From the NCBI RefSeq assembly GCF_026870155.1, contig NZ_CP113975.1:3844001-3908000 (forward strand): a DNA stretch of 64,000 nt. The letters run 5' to 3'. Source of the DNA: Flavobacterium marginilacus (lineage in GTDB: Bacteria; Bacteroidota; Bacteroidia; Flavobacteriales; Flavobacteriaceae). The position numbers and the translations under genes are program-made. Of this stretch, positions 1-10,200 are shown piece by piece (the first letter of the stretch is position 1; each line of letters starts with the position of its first letter). The notes below the pieces were generated by a model. The model ran no database searches. It was not told where the DNA came from and saw only the letters and a list, made by a program, of their open reading frames with translations.

Positions 1-393
1 TATTCTGTAAACGAAGGCAACTACATTCATTTCCCGCAAGGCGTAAAAGACTATATAAAATACTGTCAGCAAGAAGAAGAGGATCGTCCCTATTCCTCCA
101 GATACATTGGCAGTTTAGCCTCCGATATTCATAGAAATATAATCAAAGGAGGCGTTTATTTATACCCAACAAGTTCCAAGGCCATCAAAGGAAAACTAAG
201 GCTTCTATACGAATGCAACCCAATGGCATTTATCGTTGAGCAGGCCGGAGGAAAAGCTTCTGACGGAGTAAACCGGGTAATGGAAATAGAACCAACAGAA
301 CTGCATGAACGAACTGCTTTCTTTTGCGGAAGCATCAAAATGGTCGAAAAAATAGAAGAATGCATCTATAAAGCTTCATTGAGTAAATACTAA
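1..393 (+). CDS. fbp: Class I fructose-1,6-bisphosphatase, C-terminal part (partial, 5' end outside window)
   Basis: The reading frame is open from the first base and gives 130 residues before TAA. The family hydrolyses fructose-1,6-bisphosphate to fructose-6-phosphate in cytoplasmic gluconeogenesis. Visible class I features are [12 protein letters not shown], the segment [10 protein letters not shown], the substrate-binding stretch [15 protein letters not shown], and the late [10 protein letters not shown] motif. The missing N-terminal part should be about 200 residues. A strong hairpin lies about 175 bases after the stop, so this appears to be the last gene of its unit. Identification is firm from these motifs. 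Confidence 0.93.
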   Translation, partial: YSVNEGNYIHFPQGVKDYIKYCQQEEEDRPYSSRYIGSLASDIHRNIIKGGVYLYPTSSKAIKGKLRLLYECNPMAFIVEQAGGKASDGVNRVMEIEPTELHERTAFFCGSIKMVEKIEECIYKASLSKY

Positions 394-464
394 CAAATAG
401 CAACTCTTTTTTTGAAGCAGAAAGATTTGGCCTTTTTGGAAATATTGGTTCTGCTCTCCGTTTT

Positions 465-498
465 ATCTTTGTGGTTTTAAAGAAAAACCACAAAGGAT
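465..498. repeat. Imperfect inverted repeat downstream of fbp
   Basis: The arms ATCTTTGTGGTTTT (465-478) and AAAACCACAAAGGAT (484-498) are complementary apart from one bulged base. They could form a hairpin in the fbp 3' region. There is no T run, so it is more likely an RNA-stabilising structure or a relic than a terminator. Confidence 0.4.
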
Positions 499-560
499 AT
501 CACTTCGATCAGGGCTAAAGAGAGATATAGTTCTTCTATGTTAGTATTGACAATAAGATC

Positions 561-597
561 AAAAAAAACAGTTTAGAAATTTCTAAACTGTTTTTTT
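561..597. terminator. Bidirectional intrinsic terminator between fbp and parC
   Basis: A perfect 22-base palindrome (569-590, arms CAGTTTAGAAA and TTTCTAAACTG) is flanked by eight A on the left and seven T on the right. It therefore works as a Rho-independent terminator in either direction. It sits between the convergent genes fbp (+) and parC (-), right at the parC stop codon. Confidence 0.85.
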
Positions 598-598
598 A

Positions 599-3307
599 TT
601 AAAATAAGGTAACCTGTCCATCGTCATCCAATTGCACTTCCGAATCATCAATACCTTCCGTTTCAATTACTTCAGGAACAACTTCTTCAGGTTCTTCATA
701 AGGCAAAGGTTCTAATAAATTTACCTGTTTGAGTTTATCTGTCGTCAGCTGGTTTCCGAGTGCCTTAAATCCTTTTACAGCAATAAAAGCTTCGATATCC
801 ACAGTCATATTTTCTTTCTGCACTCCTTTGACTTTGGTAAATACTAATTCTGCTACTGGGCGGTAATCTGTCGCTACAATTTCCAGTCTGGAATTAGCAT
901 GTTCCGTGATGAAACATTCTTCTTTATTTTCGGTTTCAACCAAGAAACGTTTCAGAAAGTAACGCTCTTTTTCACCGTCATAATAAATTGCCGAAATTGG
1001 TTTCTTCGGAATCCATTTTTCCAAAACAATCATGTCTTCATCAAAGTGAGTTGACAATTCAGGCGTTACAACTTTCAATTTTCCGCCTTGCGAAATAATC
1101 AAAATCTTATCACTCGGCCTGAATTCCCCCAGCAGTTCACCCCTTGCATCAACATTCAATCGCTGCACAGTATCGTCAAACCAGATTTTTCTTGGCAGTA
1201 AAGTCGAAATACCTTTCTCCTTCAACTCAATTTTCTTGATTGGATATTTCGTAACCAGATTCCCTTTAGAAGCGCGTCCTTTAATTGCCAAAGACGCAAA
1301 ATCAATATCAAATTTCAGTTTCTTAATACTTCCAACTTGGCGCAGTAAAATGGTAATTACCTCCGCTTCACCATTTGGATTACATGAAAAATATAAGGTT
1401 TGTGATCCTTTAGTTTCATTGGTCAAATCGTACAATTTATCTCTGGTCACGCCGGAAACATTGAATCGTTTAATATATGATGGCCCTGATTTTCCGTCAC
1501 GGTAAATCATGTTATAAATGGTGCGTTTGTCACTTTTGTCAAAAATCGCAACGTGAATAATGTCTTTCCCGACAAAGGTTTTGGCATCGACTTTTGTAAT
1601 CATCATTTTTCCGTCGCGCATAAACAAAATCACATCATCAATATCCGAACAATCAGCAACATACTCGTCTTTTTTTAGACTGGTCCCTACGAAACCTTCT
1701 TCTCTGTTTACGTACAATTTGGTGTTTCTCAAAACCACTTTTGTCGCTTCGATATTATCAAAACTGCGCAGCTCCGTTTGACGTTCTTTTCCTTTTCCGT
1801 ATTTCTCCTTTAATTTGGTGAAATATGTAATAGCAAAGTCAGTAAGGTGTTCCAGATTATATTCAACCTCTTTCATTTCGTCTTCCAGCTTCGCTATAAA
1901 ATCATCAGCTTTATCAGAGTCGAAACGAGTAATACGAATCATCGGAATCTGAGTCAAACGCTGTAAATCTTCATCATTAATTTCTCTGACAAATGATTTC
2001 TTGAACGGCTCAAATCGGTCGTATAAATATTTATATAAAGACTCTCTGTCTCCATACAATTTGAAGTCAATATACATTTCTTCACGGATGAAGATTTTTT
2101 CCAAAGTCGAGAAATGCCATTTGTTTTTTAATTCCTCCAATTGGATTTCCAATTCCTGACGAAGCAGATCAACCGTTCTATGCGTTGAAATTTTCAGCAT
2201 TTCCGAAACTCCGATAAATAACGGTTTGTTATCTTCGATTACGCATCCCAAAGGAGCTACCGAAGTTTCACAGGCCGTAAAAGCAAATAAGGCATCGATA
2301 GTTTTGTCCGGAGAAACGCCCGGAAAAAGATGAATCAAAATCTCTACTTCAGCCGCTGTATTATCTTCAATTTTCTTGATTTTGATTTTGCCTTTTTCAT
2401 TGGCTTTCAAAATACTGTCAATCAAAGTTGTCGTATTTGTCGAAAACGGAATTTGGGTAATCACCAAAGTATTTTTGTCAAGCTGGCCAATTTTAGCACG
2501 AACACGAACACGTCCTCCGCGCATTCCGTCATTGTAATTCGACACATCTGCGATACCCTGAGTCAGGAAATCCGGATAAAGCGTAAATGGTTTTCCTTTC
2601 AATATCTTGATTGAAGCATCTATCAGCTCATTAAAATTATGAGGCAGTACTTTAGTCGAAAGACCAACCGCAATACCTTCGGCTCCCTGTGCCAAAAGCA
2701 GTGGAAACTTTACTGGAAGATTGTTCGGTTCAGCACGGCGTCCATCATAAGAAACACCCCAATCAGTGATTTTTGGCGAATACAAAACCTCCAAAGCAAA
2801 TTTTGATAAACGTGCTTCGATATAACGAGAAGCTGCAGCGCCGTCACCTGTTAAAATATTTCCCCAGTTTCCTTGGCAGTCAATCAATAATTCCTTCTGT
2901 CCAATCTGCACCATCGCATCACCAATACTCGCATCTCCGTGCGGATGATACTGCATGGTGTGACCAACAACGTTGGCAACTTTATTGTAACGGCCGTCAT
3001 CCAGCTCTTTCAAAGAGTGCATAATACGGCGCTGAACTGGTTTGAATCCGTCTTCGATAGCAGGAACGGCACGCTCCAGAATTACGTACGAAGCATAATC
3101 AAGGAACCAGTCTTTGTACATTCCGGTCACTTTCGTAATCACGTCCTCGCCTTCTTCTTCCTGATTTTCGTAAAAATGTGCGCCTTCAAAATGTCTGGCT
3201 TCTACTTCAATACTTTGATCTCCGTCCTGATTGTCATCAATCGGGTTTTCGGTGAAATTATCCTCGTCGTCATTTGGAATTATGTTATCGTCTTCTTCGT
3301 CTTTCAT
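599..3307 (-). CDS. parC: DNA topoisomerase IV subunit A (GyrA/ParC family)
   Basis: This is the breakage-reunion subunit of topoisomerase IV, which decatenates daughter chromosomes together with ParE. It is 902 residues long. An acidic, disordered N-terminal extension of about 55 residues precedes the core. The catalytic tyrosine is Y162 in AAASRYIEARL, and the quinolone-determining segment HPHGDASIGDAMV is at about 121-133. The C-terminal half holds beta-pinwheel-like strands and ends in an acidic tail. The ATG start has an A-rich leader. The partner parE is on the same strand but about 11 kb upstream, with accessory genes between. The DUF262 gene ends only 16 nt before this start, so parC transcription must come from inside or upstream of that gene. 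GyrA is the alternative, but the pairing with parE favours ParC. Confidence 0.9.
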   Translation of the reverse strand: MKDEEDDNIIPNDDEDNFTENPIDDNQDGDQSIEVEARHFEGAHFYENQEEEGEDVITKVTGMYKDWFLDYASYVILERAVPAIEDGFKPVQRRIMHSLKELDDGRYNKVANVVGHTMQYHPHGDASIGDAMVQIGQKELLIDCQGNWGNILTGDGAAASRYIEARLSKFALEVLYSPKITDWGVSYDGRRAEPNNLPVKFPLLLAQGAEGIAVGLSTKVLPHNFNELIDASIKILKGKPFTLYPDFLTQGIADVSNYNDGMRGGRVRVRAKIGQLDKNTLVITQIPFSTNTTTLIDSILKANEKGKIKIKKIEDNTAAEVEILIHLFPGVSPDKTIDALFAFTACETSVAPLGCVIEDNKPLFIGVSEMLKISTHRTVDLLRQELEIQLEELKNKWHFSTLEKIFIREEMYIDFKLYGDRESLYKYLYDRFEPFKKSFVREINDEDLQRLTQIPMIRITRFDSDKADDFIAKLEDEMKEVEYNLEHLTDFAITYFTKLKEKYGKGKERQTELRSFDNIEATKVVLRNTKLYVNREEGFVGTSLKKDEYVADCSDIDDVILFMRDGKMMITKVDAKTFVGKDIIHVAIFDKSDKRTIYNMIYRDGKSGPSYIKRFNVSGVTRDKLYDLTNETKGSQTLYFSCNPNGEAEVITILLRQVGSIKKLKFDIDFASLAIKGRASKGNLVTKYPIKKIELKEKGISTLLPRKIWFDDTVQRLNVDARGELLGEFRPSDKILIISQGGKLKVVTPELSTHFDEDMIVLEKWIPKKPISAIYYDGEKERYFLKRFLVETENKEECFITEHANSRLEIVATDYRPVAELVFTKVKGVQKENMTVDIEAFIAVKGFKALGNQLTTDKLKQVNLLEPLPYEEPEEVVPEVIETEGIDDSEVQLDDDGQVTLF

Positions 3308-3323
3308 TGATTGAAATCGATTA

Positions 3324-4988
3324 TTATTTTATATATTCTATTCTTAATTCTTCTCTAACAAATTTCTCCTCAGCTTCAACAATACATTTAAGTCTCAATT
3401 CTAATACTCTTTCATCATCCAAATCATTATAAGCTTCACGCATATCATCTGTTATGAATAATTCTTTAAATTGTCCTTTATATTGAATGTTTAAAAGAAA
3501 AGATAAATCTTTACTGTTTTTAATTAAATCATTTAATTCATTATCTCTTTTTACAATATAAACTAAATTCTCAGTAGCCTTTTCATTTTTAAATAATTTA
3601 TACTCAACAACTCCTTTTATATTTTTCGAGTTTATTGATTCTCCATTTAAAATTTCATCCTGATTTATTGAATAATTTACCATAAAAAGAGCCAAAGAAG
3701 TTCCTCTAGCGCTTCCAAAATCTATTAACTTAGGAAATCCCTTTGTTTTAAACTCTATAGATGGAGCAATGTATATAGGAGTCGTATTTTCATTTTGAAT
3801 AAAACCATTAAATTTTTTATATGCTAATCTTATATCTGCCAGATTATAAATCGTAAAATAATTAGAATAAGAAGTTATCCAAAACCATTTCTTCAATTCA
3901 TTTATTTGCGTTTCAGTAGGTAATTTTACTTTATTAAAAAAATTAATAATAAATATTAATTGATATTGTGATGAAATAAATTTACTATTCAATACTAATA
4001 AATTATTAAAAAGAAATTCTACAGTTTTCTCAAAATTTGACAATGCATTTAAAGAAACGTCTATAAAATTTTCCTCACTAGCCAATTTCTCTAATTCTTC
4101 AGTAGTTTTAGCAATATCAAAATAAGCTTTTTCTTCATCAAAAGCACTCAAAACACTTTGTAAAACCAAATTTCTTTTTTTCTTTTTATCATTTTTTGAA
4201 GTATAAAAATTATATTTAGTTAAATTTTCAAAAAGCTTATCTATTTCACTCCCAAATCTAAAATTACGTTGCTTATTATAACTCAATGCTGATACTTTCC
4301 AATCATCTGAAACAATTTCACCTCTTGAATTTAATCTTGAAAAAATATTTACAGCTTCTTTAATTGTACCTCCAATTAGTTCAATTGCGGGAATGTCATA
4401 ACTTGAAATTTTAGCTCCGAAATTTTTATATCTATTAATAAAAAGTTTTTTTTCTTCGTCTGAATAACCTAATGAAACAAGAGAGCTTGAAAAGTCAAAA
4501 AAATTCTCACCATCAATAAAATAATACAATGGAATTTGATAAAAAGCCAAATCATTTTTTGATTTTCGATTATACTCAAATTTATCTTCCTTTAAATCAT
4601 AATAAATATCAAAATTTGTTTTCCAAATTTGTTCATCTCTTTTGAGATGAGTTTTTTTTGAATCTATAAAACAACCAAACAAAGTTGACAAACGTTGAAA
4701 TCCGTCAAGAATATATTGAAATTCTGAATTTGTATTTACTAAATAGTAACCACCAATCATCTGAATTTCTTCATCTATTAAATCATTTTTAACAGATGAA
4801 TCAGGTTTCCAAAAAAGAACAGAACCAATAGGAAATCCATTTTTTAAACTATCTAATAAATCCTTTTTTTTATCATTACTCCAAACAAAATCTCTTTGAA
4901 AAGGAGGTATCTGAATCATGCCCGCTTCAAATTCACTTAAATAATTTGACAAACGCCTTACTTTGGTACTTATTTCTAGTTTGCTCAT
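3324..4988 (-). CDS. DUF262 (ParB/Srx-like, GmrSD N-terminal type) protein
   Basis: The 554-residue product begins with the DUF262 signature: IPPFQRDFVWSNDKKKDLL (about 27-45), then NGFPIGSVLFWK, and the DGFQRLSTL motif (about 94-102) that forms the nucleotide-handling site in this fold. A third conserved block, IFSRLNSRGEIVSDDWK, lies near 215. DUF262 proteins occur in GmrSD-type modification-dependent restriction and in several other anti-phage systems, where they bind or hydrolyse nucleotides. No HNH (DUF1524) signature is visible in the C-terminal half, so nuclease activity may come from a partner. The ATG overlaps the stop of the upstream Toprim-like gene by 4 bases, which implies translational coupling. 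The gene is very AT-rich: bases 3961-4020 have 9 G/C in 60, against 21 in 60 at 1021-1080 in parC. Confidence 0.85.
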   Translation of the reverse strand: MSKLEISTKVRRLSNYLSEFEAGMIQIPPFQRDFVWSNDKKKDLLDSLKNGFPIGSVLFWKPDSSVKNDLIDEEIQMIGGYYLVNTNSEFQYILDGFQRLSTLFGCFIDSKKTHLKRDEQIWKTNFDIYYDLKEDKFEYNRKSKNDLAFYQIPLYYFIDGENFFDFSSSLVSLGYSDEEKKLFINRYKNFGAKISSYDIPAIELIGGTIKEAVNIFSRLNSRGEIVSDDWKVSALSYNKQRNFRFGSEIDKLFENLTKYNFYTSKNDKKKKRNLVLQSVLSAFDEEKAYFDIAKTTEELEKLASEENFIDVSLNALSNFEKTVEFLFNNLLVLNSKFISSQYQLIFIINFFNKVKLPTETQINELKKWFWITSYSNYFTIYNLADIRLAYKKFNGFIQNENTTPIYIAPSIEFKTKGFPKLIDFGSARGTSLALFMVNYSINQDEILNGESINSKNIKGVVEYKLFKNEKATENLVYIVKRDNELNDLIKNSKDLSFLLNIQYKGQFKELFITDDMREAYNDLDDERVLELRLKCIVEAEEKFVREELRIEYIK

Positions 4989-6064
4989 AAAAGCCTTTTT
5001 ATTTCATGAATTATATGATCAAATTCATTGCGTTCAACTTCATCATGGATTGAATTTATTCTTGTTTGATGATTAATCCTGCTTAACATATCATCCCTTG
5101 AAACTGTAGCAAATTCATTCGAAAAATTGACCTTAAAGTTTTGATATTTTACTGAAAATCCAAGTCCTAAAATTTTGTAATCATCTTCAGAAATATTACA
5201 ATATAATTTTTTGATTTCTGGCTTTAATTCATTTCTATCTTTAACCTTAACAATGTTACTTTCTTTATCGAAATAAGAAAAACCTTTCTCAATATCTAAA
5301 AAATCCATTTGATGGTTATTTAAACGAAGATATGCTTTAACATATTCTTTCTTTACATTATCAGTTTCATAATTTATATAAACTGAATTAGGAATGTAAT
5401 TTTCCTTTTCCCTTTTATACCAAATATGATAAGGAATGTTCCTTTCTTTAAAATAGCTAATTTTATGAGGAGGTAATTGTTGTTGTGATACAGTACTCCC
5501 ATCTTCACTAATGGAACAATATTCTCGATCACTATCTTTAATGACGAAAGTCCTTAAATATTCAGATTTATCTTTAGTTAAAAAAGGATGATTGAATGAT
5601 TCATTAATTTTCCCTTCTATAGCATTATTATTTCCACCTCCTAAATTTTCATAAACTAACCACCCTTCCTCTTTAGCATAATTTATTTCACTTTCAAAAT
5701 CAAAATTTCGTATAATTGAATTTATGAAAGGAGTTTCATATTGACTATTCTCTACTAAAATTGACAAAGGTTGTTTTAAATAAATCTTAGCTTCTATTAT
5801 ATTGAAAGTATTTGGACTGACATTATCCTCAGAAATATTTATAGTCAATTTATTTTTAATTTTCCTAGTACTTGCTATAGTAAACCTTTTTAAATCATCT
5901 TTGTCACGTTTTCCTAATTCTTGATACCATAGAGTTTTTGACAACTCTTCTAAATCAATATCAATCCAGGCATGTTGTCTTTCTTTTATTAAAGAAAAAA
6001 TTGCATCCAAATCGATATATTTATCTGATTTATAAAAACAATCTTCTTTAACTTTAATTTGCAT
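4985..6064 (-). CDS. Toprim-like (DUF4435/RloB/OLD-type) putative nuclease subunit
   Basis: The 359-residue protein has no obvious name, but the order of Toprim signatures can be read: a strand ending in glutamate, ILVENSQYE (E105); a glycine-rich turn GGGNN (142-146); an acidic pair in FVIKDSDRE (D177, D179); and WYKREKENYIP (215-225). The last resembles the R-x-x-E-N-Y box that follows the acidic motif in DUF4435, RloB and OLD-family Toprim domains. The first 95 residues have no recognised motif. In known systems such Toprim proteins are nuclease or effector partners of ABC-type ATPases (AriB of PARIS, the nuclease half of OLD). The start overlaps the ATPase gene by 11 bases and the stop overlaps the DUF262 gene by 4. 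The Toprim assignment is inferred from motif spacing by eye. Confidence 0.65.
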   Translation of the reverse strand: MQIKVKEDCFYKSDKYIDLDAIFSLIKERQHAWIDIDLEELSKTLWYQELGKRDKDDLKRFTIASTRKIKNKLTINISEDNVSPNTFNIIEAKIYLKQPLSILVENSQYETPFINSIIRNFDFESEINYAKEEGWLVYENLGGGNNNAIEGKINESFNHPFLTKDKSEYLRTFVIKDSDREYCSISEDGSTVSQQQLPPHKISYFKERNIPYHIWYKREKENYIPNSVYINYETDNVKKEYVKAYLRLNNHQMDFLDIEKGFSYFDKESNIVKVKDRNELKPEIKKLYCNISEDDYKILGLGFSVKYQNFKVNFSNEFATVSRDDMLSRINHQTRINSIHDEVERNEFDHIIHEIKRLL

Positions 6065-7187
6065 TATATTGGCGCTTTTTTTGATTTCTTCTCAATTTAT
6101 AAACTTCATCCAAATTTTCGTTAAAAACATTATCCGGCCAATCTTCAATTTCACCATCTTCAGAAATTTCTAAAGAAACTAACTTACTGCATTGCTCTTC
6201 TTTCACAAAATCAACATAATAAATTTTAATATCATTAGATGTAAAAGCTATTTCTGGATCAGCAATTATACTTTGCAACCTCAAAATAAAGTTTTCAGAA
6301 TGTGTCTCTATTAAATAATTTCTATTATTGTCTTCTATATACGAATCAACAAATCTTTCAGCCAAATTACCATGAGCCGCAGGATGCAAATGAGTTTCTG
6401 GCTCTTCTATAATTATAAGTGTTGGTTTTTCAACCTCCATAAAAGATCTCAAAATTAAAGGAAAAGACTGACTTATTCCCGAGCCTGTATTCACAATATT
6501 GATTGGCTTATTTGTTTCATTTTTTAATGTAATTTCATAAGATATAACTGATCCTGATATTTGACCAACTTCTAATCTCCAATTTTCAAAATTTTCATAA
6601 TACCAATTACTTAAAGATTTATATATGGGATTTTGTTCATCGTAGTATTTTGCATATAAAGAATATGAATTTTCGCCATTTATTCCAACTTTAGTAATTT
6701 CTGATGCGTTCTTTTGAAAATTAGGTTCCGGTTTAATTCTAAAAGCTTCAACATAATCAAAATTAATTGTCTCTACTGGTTTTGTAATTTCAGGAACAAA
6801 ACCTTTAGCTTTAGTAGTCTTTAAATCTATCTCAATACTATTATAATTTAAACTCCTTAATCTAATATTGTTGTGAATATCTCCGATAATTGAACATTTT
6901 GCAATTAATCTATTGTCTTCTGAAATTTCAAAATCTAACGAATCATTTGTAATCTCTCTATTATAAAATATATCCTCTGGATTTAAACCTATTCTAACTT
7001 CCTCAAATTTAGTTTCAAATGGTTGAGAAAATTTACCACTTAAACTTCCTGCAATTAAAGTTGGTAATTTTGCAACAGCACTCTTCCCACTATTATTTTT
7101 ACCAATTAAAATAGTAATCGGTCTTAATTCTAGTGTTTGCTTTTCTTTAAAAAGCTTATAATTTTTAAACGATATTTTATTTATCAT
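6054..7187 (-). CDS. AAA/ABC-type ATPase with DUF3696-like C-terminus
   Basis: The 377-residue protein has an SMC/ABC-like ATPase layout. Walker A is GKNNSGKS (29-36). A signature-like GSGISQ is at 235-240, Walker B is TLIIIEEPETHLHP (256-269), and a switch histidine lies in ETHSENF (294-300). The C-terminus LEISEDGEIEDWPDNVF matches the short tail typical of DUF3696 ATPases. Related ATPases act as sensors or motors in OLD, PARIS, Septu and RloA-type systems. It is the first gene of a three-gene overlapping operon and is preceded by a good Bacteroidota promoter. The DNA is AT-rich, like its two partners and unlike parC and parE. The ATPase family is certain; a defence role is inferred. Confidence 0.85.
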   Translation of the reverse strand: MINKISFKNYKLFKEKQTLELRPITILIGKNNSGKSAVAKLPTLIAGSLSGKFSQPFETKFEEVRIGLNPEDIFYNREITNDSLDFEISEDNRLIAKCSIIGDIHNNIRLRSLNYNSIEIDLKTTKAKGFVPEITKPVETINFDYVEAFRIKPEPNFQKNASEITKVGINGENSYSLYAKYYDEQNPIYKSLSNWYYENFENWRLEVGQISGSVISYEITLKNETNKPINIVNTGSGISQSFPLILRSFMEVEKPTLIIIEEPETHLHPAAHGNLAERFVDSYIEDNNRNYLIETHSENFILRLQSIIADPEIAFTSNDIKIYYVDFVKEEQCSKLVSLEISEDGEIEDWPDNVFNENLDEVYKLRRNQKKRQYNAN

Positions 7188-7211
7188 TTTTGTTTTATTT
7201 TTATTCTGTTA

Positions 7212-7242
7212 CAAACTTAACTATTATAAACTGTTATTCAAA
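7212..7242 (-). promoter_or_regulatory. Bacteroidota-type promoter of the ATPase-Toprim-DUF262 operon
   Basis: On the minus strand, TTTG (7242-7239) and TAAGTTTG (7219-7212) are separated by 19 bp. This matches the Bacteroidota consensus TTTG-N19-TAnnTTTG. Transcription should start near 7204, leaving a leader of about 17 nt before the ATG at 7187. It lies in the 73-bp gap after the SNF2 gene, so the trio can be expressed independently of the upstream helicases. Confidence 0.7.
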
Positions 7243-7260
7243 TAACAATATTTGTATAGT

Positions 7261-10200
7261 TTAAGAAACCGTAAACAACTCCTTTAATTCTTTATTACTC
7301 AAATTACCAATCCAGTTTTCACCAGTAGAAACCGTCATTTCGGCAAGTGCTTTTTTGGCTTGAATCATATCGTTTATTTTTTCTTCGAAAGTATTTTTGG
7401 TAATAAAACGATGCACCATCACGTTGCTTTTTTGTCCAATTCTGTAAGCACGGTCTGTGGCTTGGGCTTCTACCGCAGGATTCCACCATAGGTCAAAATG
7501 AATGACGTGATTGGCGGCAGTAAGATTTAAACCTGTTCCTGCCGCTTTCAATGACAGAATAAATACTTTGTCGGCGCGATTGTTTTGAAAACCGTCTACC
7601 ATTGCTGTACGCTGTTTCAGGTTACAGCCACCATGATAAAACAATGGTTCTTCTTGGTATCTTTCGGTTATAAAATGTTTTATCAAATTACCCATTTCGG
7701 TGAATTGAGTAAAAATCAATACTTTTTCGCCACTTTCAACAATACTGTCAAGTTTGTTAAACAACAATTCCATTTTGCCGCTTAACGAAGCATCGAGAAT
7801 ATTGTTTTTTAAATATTGTGTGGGATGGTTGCATATTTGTTTGAGTGCCAAAATCATCTGGAGCACCAATCCTTGTCGGACAAAAAGAGCCTTGTCATCA
7901 CTAAGATCGAGACTATCTATATCCTCCATAGCTTTTTGCAATGTCTTTTCATACAAACTGGCTTGTTCATTGGCTAGAGTCGAATAACAATCCATTTCGA
8001 TTTTGTCAGGCAAATCAGAAATAATTGATTTATCCGATTTTAACCGACGCATCATAAAAGGAGCGGTCACTTTCTTCAAGTTTTCGGCAACAGCCACGTC
8101 ATTAAACTGCTGAATCGGGTTTCCGTAGGTTTCGTTAAACTCTTTGATATTGCCCAAAAAACCTCGATTGCTATAATCCATAATACTCCACAACTCACTC
8201 AAACGGTTCTCGACCGGTGTTCCGCTCATTGCTATAAAATGGTTGGCACCAATGGTTTTAATCGCTTTTGTTTGCTCGGTATTGGTGTTTTTTATATTTT
8301 GTGCTTCATCTATTACCAGCGAATGCCATTTTTTCTTTTTTAATTCCTTGGCATCACTGCGCACGATTCCGTAAGAAGAAATCAAAACATCAAAATCATC
8401 CTTTTTATCAAATTTTCTAGTGGCACCATGGTAGATTTTGGTTTTTAGACTTGGGGCAAATTTGGCTATTTCGGTTTCCCAATTGGTCAAAAGTCCTGTT
8501 GGTGCAACGACCAAGGCTTTTTCTTTTTCAAGTAATCCATCTTCCTTGTATTTCAGTAAGGTGGTAATCACCTGCAGGGTTTTCCCTAATCCCATATCAT
8601 CGGCAAGAACAGAACCAAAACCAATTTTAGCATTACGGTACATCCATGAATAACCACGATGCTGGTAAGGTCGCAACTGGGCGTTGATGCCTTTTGGCAA
8701 TTCAATTTCGGAGAAATTTGTAAGTTCAGCAATCAAATCCCGAACGTCATCCGTCAAACCAACTGTTGCACCTTGATATTCTCCGCTCAAAGCGGCTCGC
8801 AACATTTCGAAAGCCGAAAATTCTTTGGTGGACGAAAAATGCTTGTGCAGCTTTTCTAATTCATTTTGATTGACATAAATATACTTGGATTTGTATTTGA
8901 GTAATCCATCTGATTTTTTGAGTAATTTATGAAATTCTTCTTCGCTCATCAAAGTATCGCCAATAGCCACTTGCCAGTCAAAATCGAATAATTTTCCGAG
9001 TGTAATAAAGGATTTACCTTCGGGTTTTCGTTTGATTTTAAGACTCGCTTTGGGTTTTAAAATATCCTGCAATGATTTTGGAAGCAAAATATCAATATCC
9101 AAAAGCTGAATGGCAGGAATCATTTCCATCAAAAAAGGCGTAAAAACTGCATTGCTCATAACCATTTTTTCAGCACCCTTACTGTTTATATATCCATCTA
9201 AACCAATAATAAAGGAGCTTAATTGAGTCAGACTTTGTAGAATTTCGTAGCGGTTTTTATCAAATTTTTTTAAATTTAAAATATCATATAAACCATAAGG
9301 TGCTTCATTAGGTTGTTGCTGCTTATCCTTTATGTTTAGTGTAATCAAAAAATCATCTGATAGTTCACTAACCACAATCTGGGGTTTATAATTGCCTTGG
9401 GCAATAAAATATTTTTGTGTCCAAGCTGAAATACCGCCACTCAAAGCTTCTTCCCCTGGTTTTTTGAATCCGTAAATTTCATTTCTGAAGAACAGATTCA
9501 GAAACAAATCCTGATTTGGAACATCTTCCAGAATATGTATAACTTCAGTCAAAAACAACGAAAGCAAATTGAATGCCTGATTCTTATTTATCACTTTCTT
9601 TCCTTTTTTTTCTTCCCAAAGAAAAATGTCCGGTGGTAAAATATCTTCTAATTTTTGAACCAAATCCCGAACATCCTTACTCAGCATTGCAGGCAGCCAG
9701 CGTATGGAAAACTCCTTATTTTGCAATTGTACGATTTGAGGCACCACCGCACCATTGGCCAAAAGATGCACAGAAAAATGTAAAATCGTATGCAGGGAAG
9801 CCGTCGAAGGCTGATAGTCTAGGGTTTTAGAAGAATGAATTTGGGCTATTTGCTGCAGAAAATGAAGAAACGAAAACTGGGTTTCGTTCACAAAAACCTT
9901 GGATTGATAAGTTTCGTCTATCGTAATTTTATTCTGGCTGTGTGAATTTATTTTTTGTTCCTGAAGACTTGCCTTTAGAAACAAATTCTCCAATGCTATT
10001 TTGCCCTGAACCACCTTCTGGGCTGCTTTTACCGTTCTGGCAATTTTGGAACTGTATTTTTCCTTAAAATTTCCAGCACCTTGATAAAAAGCAGGAAAAT
10101 CAGCCAATAAAGCGGTTAAGGGTTCATGTATAGGCGATAACTTGGAAAAAGATAATTTCTTGTACGCATTGTCAGGATTGTAATCTGACGTTTTTTTCTT

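Noticed and set aside
2939..3310. 123-codon frame antisense to parC
   Set aside because: It mirrors the parC coding strand, has no known motif, and no sign of independent expression.
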